The notes under the pieces: model-generated
The model's database searches: none
Told to the model about the DNA's origin: nothing
The model's input: the letters and a program-made list of their open reading frames with translations, nothing else
In this document: one piece after another, positions 61,763-64,000 of the stretch
How the letters are laid out: each line of letters starts with the position of its first letter
Numbering within the stretch: position 1 is the stretch's first letter
Translations under genes and position numbers: made by a program
Assembly (NCBI RefSeq): GCF_900109545.1
Contig: NZ_FOAP01000005.1
Span: 310,001 to 374,000, forward strand
Reading direction: 5' to 3'
DNA: 64,000 bases
Origin: Stigmatella aurantiaca
GTDB taxonomy: Bacteria > Myxococcota > Myxococcia > Myxococcales > Myxococcaceae

Positions 61763-63652
61763 TCAGTCCCGCGTCCACTCCGAGGCGGTGACGACCGGCA
61801 GTTGCAGGGCCCGCTCGCGGTCGAGATCCAGGTTGCCGATGTGCAGGGACAGGGGCGACTGGACCCACTTGTAGATGGACTGGAGGAAGAGGCGGACGAA
61901 CTTGTCCACGTAGCCCTTGAGCCGCTCGGGCTCCACCTCGGGGAACATGGTGGAGAGGGCCTGCACCAGCTCGGCGGGGACCAGCTTCTCGCCCGCGAAG
62001 AGGTAGAAGCACGCATCGAGGATGGGGAAGGGCATCAGCTCCTCCTCGCCCACCTGGTTGTGCGCCAGCTCCGGCCCGGCGGGCTTGGACAGCACCTTGC
62101 GGATGCCCTCGTAGCCCGTCTTCTCCTGGAGGTAGTCCAGCAGGTACATGACCACCGTCTTGGGCACGTTGGCGATGACGGCCAGCGCCCCCATCAAGTC
62201 GCCGCCGGTGGTGGTGTAGCCCACGGCCTTCTCGCTCATGTTCCCCGTCTGGAGGAACAGGCCGCCGCTGGAGTTGGACCAGTTCCACATGCGCTGGGCG
62301 CGCAGGCGCGCCTGGATGTTTTGCTCGGTGATGGGGGTGACGGCCGTCTCCCCGAGCATCTGCTTCACCACGGCCAGCTCCCGGTCGAAGGCCTCCTCGA
62401 TGGGCACCACCTGGAAGGGCACGCCCAGCTCCCGGGTGATGGTCTCCGCCGCCTCGCGCGTGGAGCCGCTGGAGTAGCGGCTGGGCATGTAGAAGGTCTG
62501 CAGGAGCGAGCCCGGGTTGTCCGGCCGCACCCGCTTCGCGTACCGGTGGGCGATGAGCAGCGTGAGCAGCGAGTCCCGGCCGCCCGACAGCGAGATGCCG
62601 ATGCACTTGAAGGCGCGCGTCTTCTCGAAGTAGTCGCCCACGCCCAGCGCCAGCGCGTCCAGGATGTCCTCGCACAGGGCCTCGCGGGCGGGCCTGCGCT
62701 GATCGGGGCCGGGCAGGAAGAAGCTGCGGTGCGGCGGCGCCGGGTACGTGAGCTTCTCGCGCCGCGTGTGGAGGATGCCCATGCAGTCCAGGATGGGCAC
62801 CAGCTTGCCGCCGTCGGCCACCCACTCCTCGCGGTCGCTGCGCCAGGTGGTGTTCTCCGCGCGCAGGCGCACGGTGCGGTCCAGGTCCACCACCGCCGAG
62901 GTGAAGCCCTCCTGGAAGCGCGGCGTCTCGATGACGGAGCGGCCGTTCTGGTTCAGGAAGCCCCCGCCGTCGAAGATGATGCCGTCGTTGCTGCCCAGGG
63001 CGTTGGCGTAGGCGATGGTGCACTGGTGGTCCGCGGCGCGCGTGGCGAGCAGCTCCCGCCGCGTGTCCACGAAGCCCAGCCGGAAGGGCGAGGCCGACAG
63101 GTTCACCACCAGCTCGGCGCCCGAGTAGGTGCGGCGGCGCTGCGGGCCATCCGCGCTCCAGATGTCCTCGCACACCTCCGGGGCAATCACGCCGAAGTCG
63201 AAGCGGAAGAGGTAGTCGCCCAGCGGCACGCCGCGGTGCACCTCCGCCATGCCCGGGTAGCCGCGCGAGTAGGTGCGGCCCTCATAGAAGATGTTGTAGG
63301 TGGGCAGCTTCTCCTTGGGCACCAGCCCCAGGATGTGGCCTGCGGCCACCACCGCCGCGCAGTTGAGGCGCAGGCCCTGGTGGGCCACCGCCACGCCCAC
63401 CACGAACACGGTGGCCAGCTTGGCCGTCTCGCGCGCGAAGCGCTCCAGCTCCGGCCACTGGTGGTCGATGAAGCCCTGCCACTGCACCAGGTCCTCGGCG
63501 GGGTAGCCGCCGATGAGCTGCTCCTGGAAGAGGCCGACGGTGACGTCCTCGGCGGCCATCCGTCGCCCCAGCTCGAGCGCCCGGTCCACGTTCCGGGAGA
63601 ACGCTCCCACCGTGGTGTTGACGCTGGCGAGCCCTACCTTGACAAGCCGCAT
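61763..63652 (-). CDS. nadE: Glutamine-dependent NAD+ synthetase
   Basis: A 629-residue bifunctional enzyme. The N-terminal CN-hydrolase glutaminase has Glu in FQEQLIGGYP, Lys in VPKEKLPTYN and Cys in APEVCEDIW. The C-terminal synthetase has the SGGRDS P-loop and LFLQTGNMSEKAVGY. It turns deamido-NAD into NAD+ with glutamine as nitrogen source. The length is typical (about 560-680). The start MRLVKVGL at 63652 is preferred to the upstream ATG at 63688. Confidence 0.96.
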   Translation of the reverse strand: MRLVKVGLASVNTTVGAFSRNVDRALELGRRMAAEDVTVGLFQEQLIGGYPAEDLVQWQGFIDHQWPELERFARETAKLATVFVVGVAVAHQGLRLNCAAVVAAGHILGLVPKEKLPTYNIFYEGRTYSRGYPGMAEVHRGVPLGDYLFRFDFGVIAPEVCEDIWSADGPQRRRTYSGAELVVNLSASPFRLGFVDTRRELLATRAADHQCTIAYANALGSNDGIIFDGGGFLNQNGRSVIETPRFQEGFTSAVVDLDRTVRLRAENTTWRSDREEWVADGGKLVPILDCMGILHTRREKLTYPAPPHRSFFLPGPDQRRPAREALCEDILDALALGVGDYFEKTRAFKCIGISLSGGRDSLLTLLIAHRYAKRVRPDNPGSLLQTFYMPSRYSSGSTREAAETITRELGVPFQVVPIEEAFDRELAVVKQMLGETAVTPITEQNIQARLRAQRMWNWSNSSGGLFLQTGNMSEKAVGYTTTGGDLMGALAVIANVPKTVVMYLLDYLQEKTGYEGIRKVLSKPAGPELAHNQVGEEELMPFPILDACFYLFAGEKLVPAELVQALSTMFPEVEPERLKGYVDKFVRLFLQSIYKWVQSPLSLHIGNLDLDRERALQLPVVTASEWTRD

Positions 63653-63670
63653 GGGTGCGAATCCTCTCGA

Positions 63671-63699
63671 GGCCCACGGCGCGTGCACACGCGCGGGCC
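63671..63699. terminator. Palindrome upstream of nadE
   Basis: GCGCGTG (63679-63685) and CACGCGC (63688-63694) pair perfectly, extended by outer GGCCC/GGGCC. It lies between the end of the minus-strand Lon-like gene and the nadE start, so it may terminate the former. Confidence 0.35.
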
Positions 63700-63772
63700 G
63701 GTGTGGTGTCCGGGTGGAGAAAAGGCCTGGGATGCCAGAGGACGCAAGCGTTTCGGCGCGCGCGGGCCGGAC

Positions 63773-64000
63773 TTAGTTCAGTGGCCCGGTGGGCTTCACG
63801 GGCTGGAGGCGGGCCATCAGCTCGCCCACCTCCCCAGTCACCGCATCCAGGCGCTTGCGGACATCCAGCTCGGCCAGCAGCTCCTGGCGCCGCTCCGGCT
63901 CGGGGATGATGGCGGCGGCCACCACGTCCGCCAGCGTTCCGCCACTGGCGCGCGCCACCGCGGGCAGCAGCCCCTCCGAGAAGGAGGGGGGCACCCGCCC
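63773..64000 (-). CDS. Lon-N-domain (LON substrate-binding) protein, 3' end only
   Basis: The frame is open to the right edge, so the 5' part is missing. The visible 75 residues include FSEGLLPAVARASGGTLADV and end RRQELLAELDVRKRLDAVTG, matching the C-terminal half of LON peptidase N-terminal domain proteins. Such stand-alone proteins lack the ATPase and protease; their role is unclear. A stop at 63773 ends the frame 120 bases upstream of nadE. Confidence 0.65.
   Translation of the reverse strand, partial: GRVPPSFSEGLLPAVARASGGTLADVVAAAIIPEPERRQELLAELDVRKRLDAVTGEVGELMARLQPVKPTGPLN

Overview
This window is high-GC (about 70%) DNA from a predatory or fruiting myxobacterium, most likely of the Cystobacterineae (Myxococcota). 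The evidence is eukaryote-like Ser/Thr kinases, a protein of the myxobacterial DUF2378 paralogue family, a very large kinase/ATPase/histidine-kinase hybrid, many lipoproteins, a MopE-type metal-binding motif, and dense gene packing with ATGA/GTGA start-stop overlaps. No rRNA, tRNA, transposase, prophage or CRISPR array was recognised.

Layout. 1-2119: 3' part of a secreted GH18 chitinase with a strong terminator, then a putative Fur-controlled bfd-bfr iron-storage pair. 2281-7978: complete seven-gene mrpABCDEFG Na+/H+ antiporter operon. 8018-12301: a transmembrane Ser/Thr kinase, then a DUF1521 protein with a GDPH self-cleavage-like motif followed by an LcrH/SycD-like TPR chaperone. 12308-15928: GH63-like glycosidase and a PTP-like phytase. 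15963-19442: a group of poorly known secreted or conflict-type genes (signal-peptide toxin-like protein with a candidate immunity gene, APH-fold kinase, frameshifted PDZ lipoprotein, JAMM-like lipoprotein and partner). 19467-23898: secreted Cys-rich protein, large zinc-ribbon protein, discoidin/heparin-lyase-like lipoprotein. 23980-30303: purine ring catabolism (FAD oxidoreductase, allantoinase, allantoicase, OHCU decarboxylase, HIU hydrolase), interrupted by a TetR/SDR divergon; no classical uricase is present.

30304-31739 is a lower-GC island with one collagen-like secreted protein. 31740-42082 holds housekeeping and metabolic genes: nucleotidyltransferase, YdcF-like protein, HAD phosphatase, CitE-like aldolase, DUF2804, DUF2378, NatAB-type ABC exporter, a secreted peptidase, an LEA14-like lipoprotein and panD. 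42238-47520 is the 1760-residue hybrid kinase. 47615-48688 are a lipoprotein and an EcsC-like protein. 48780-56377 is the most intriguing block: three tandem lipoproteins sharing an unnamed H-x-C-x-H domain, a TonB-dependent receptor with a built-in TonB C-terminal-like domain, and two mutually similar exported proteins. The block is bracketed by two copies of a Fur-like 7-1-7 palindrome (GCAACTTGRTTGC). It looks like an undescribed outer-membrane uptake system, perhaps for a metal.

56381-64000: lipase-like protein, HAD phosphatase, thioredoxin, FKBP, CNNM/CorC-type membrane protein, outer-membrane barrel protein, glutamine-dependent NAD synthetase, and the 3' end of a Lon-N-domain protein cut by the window edge.
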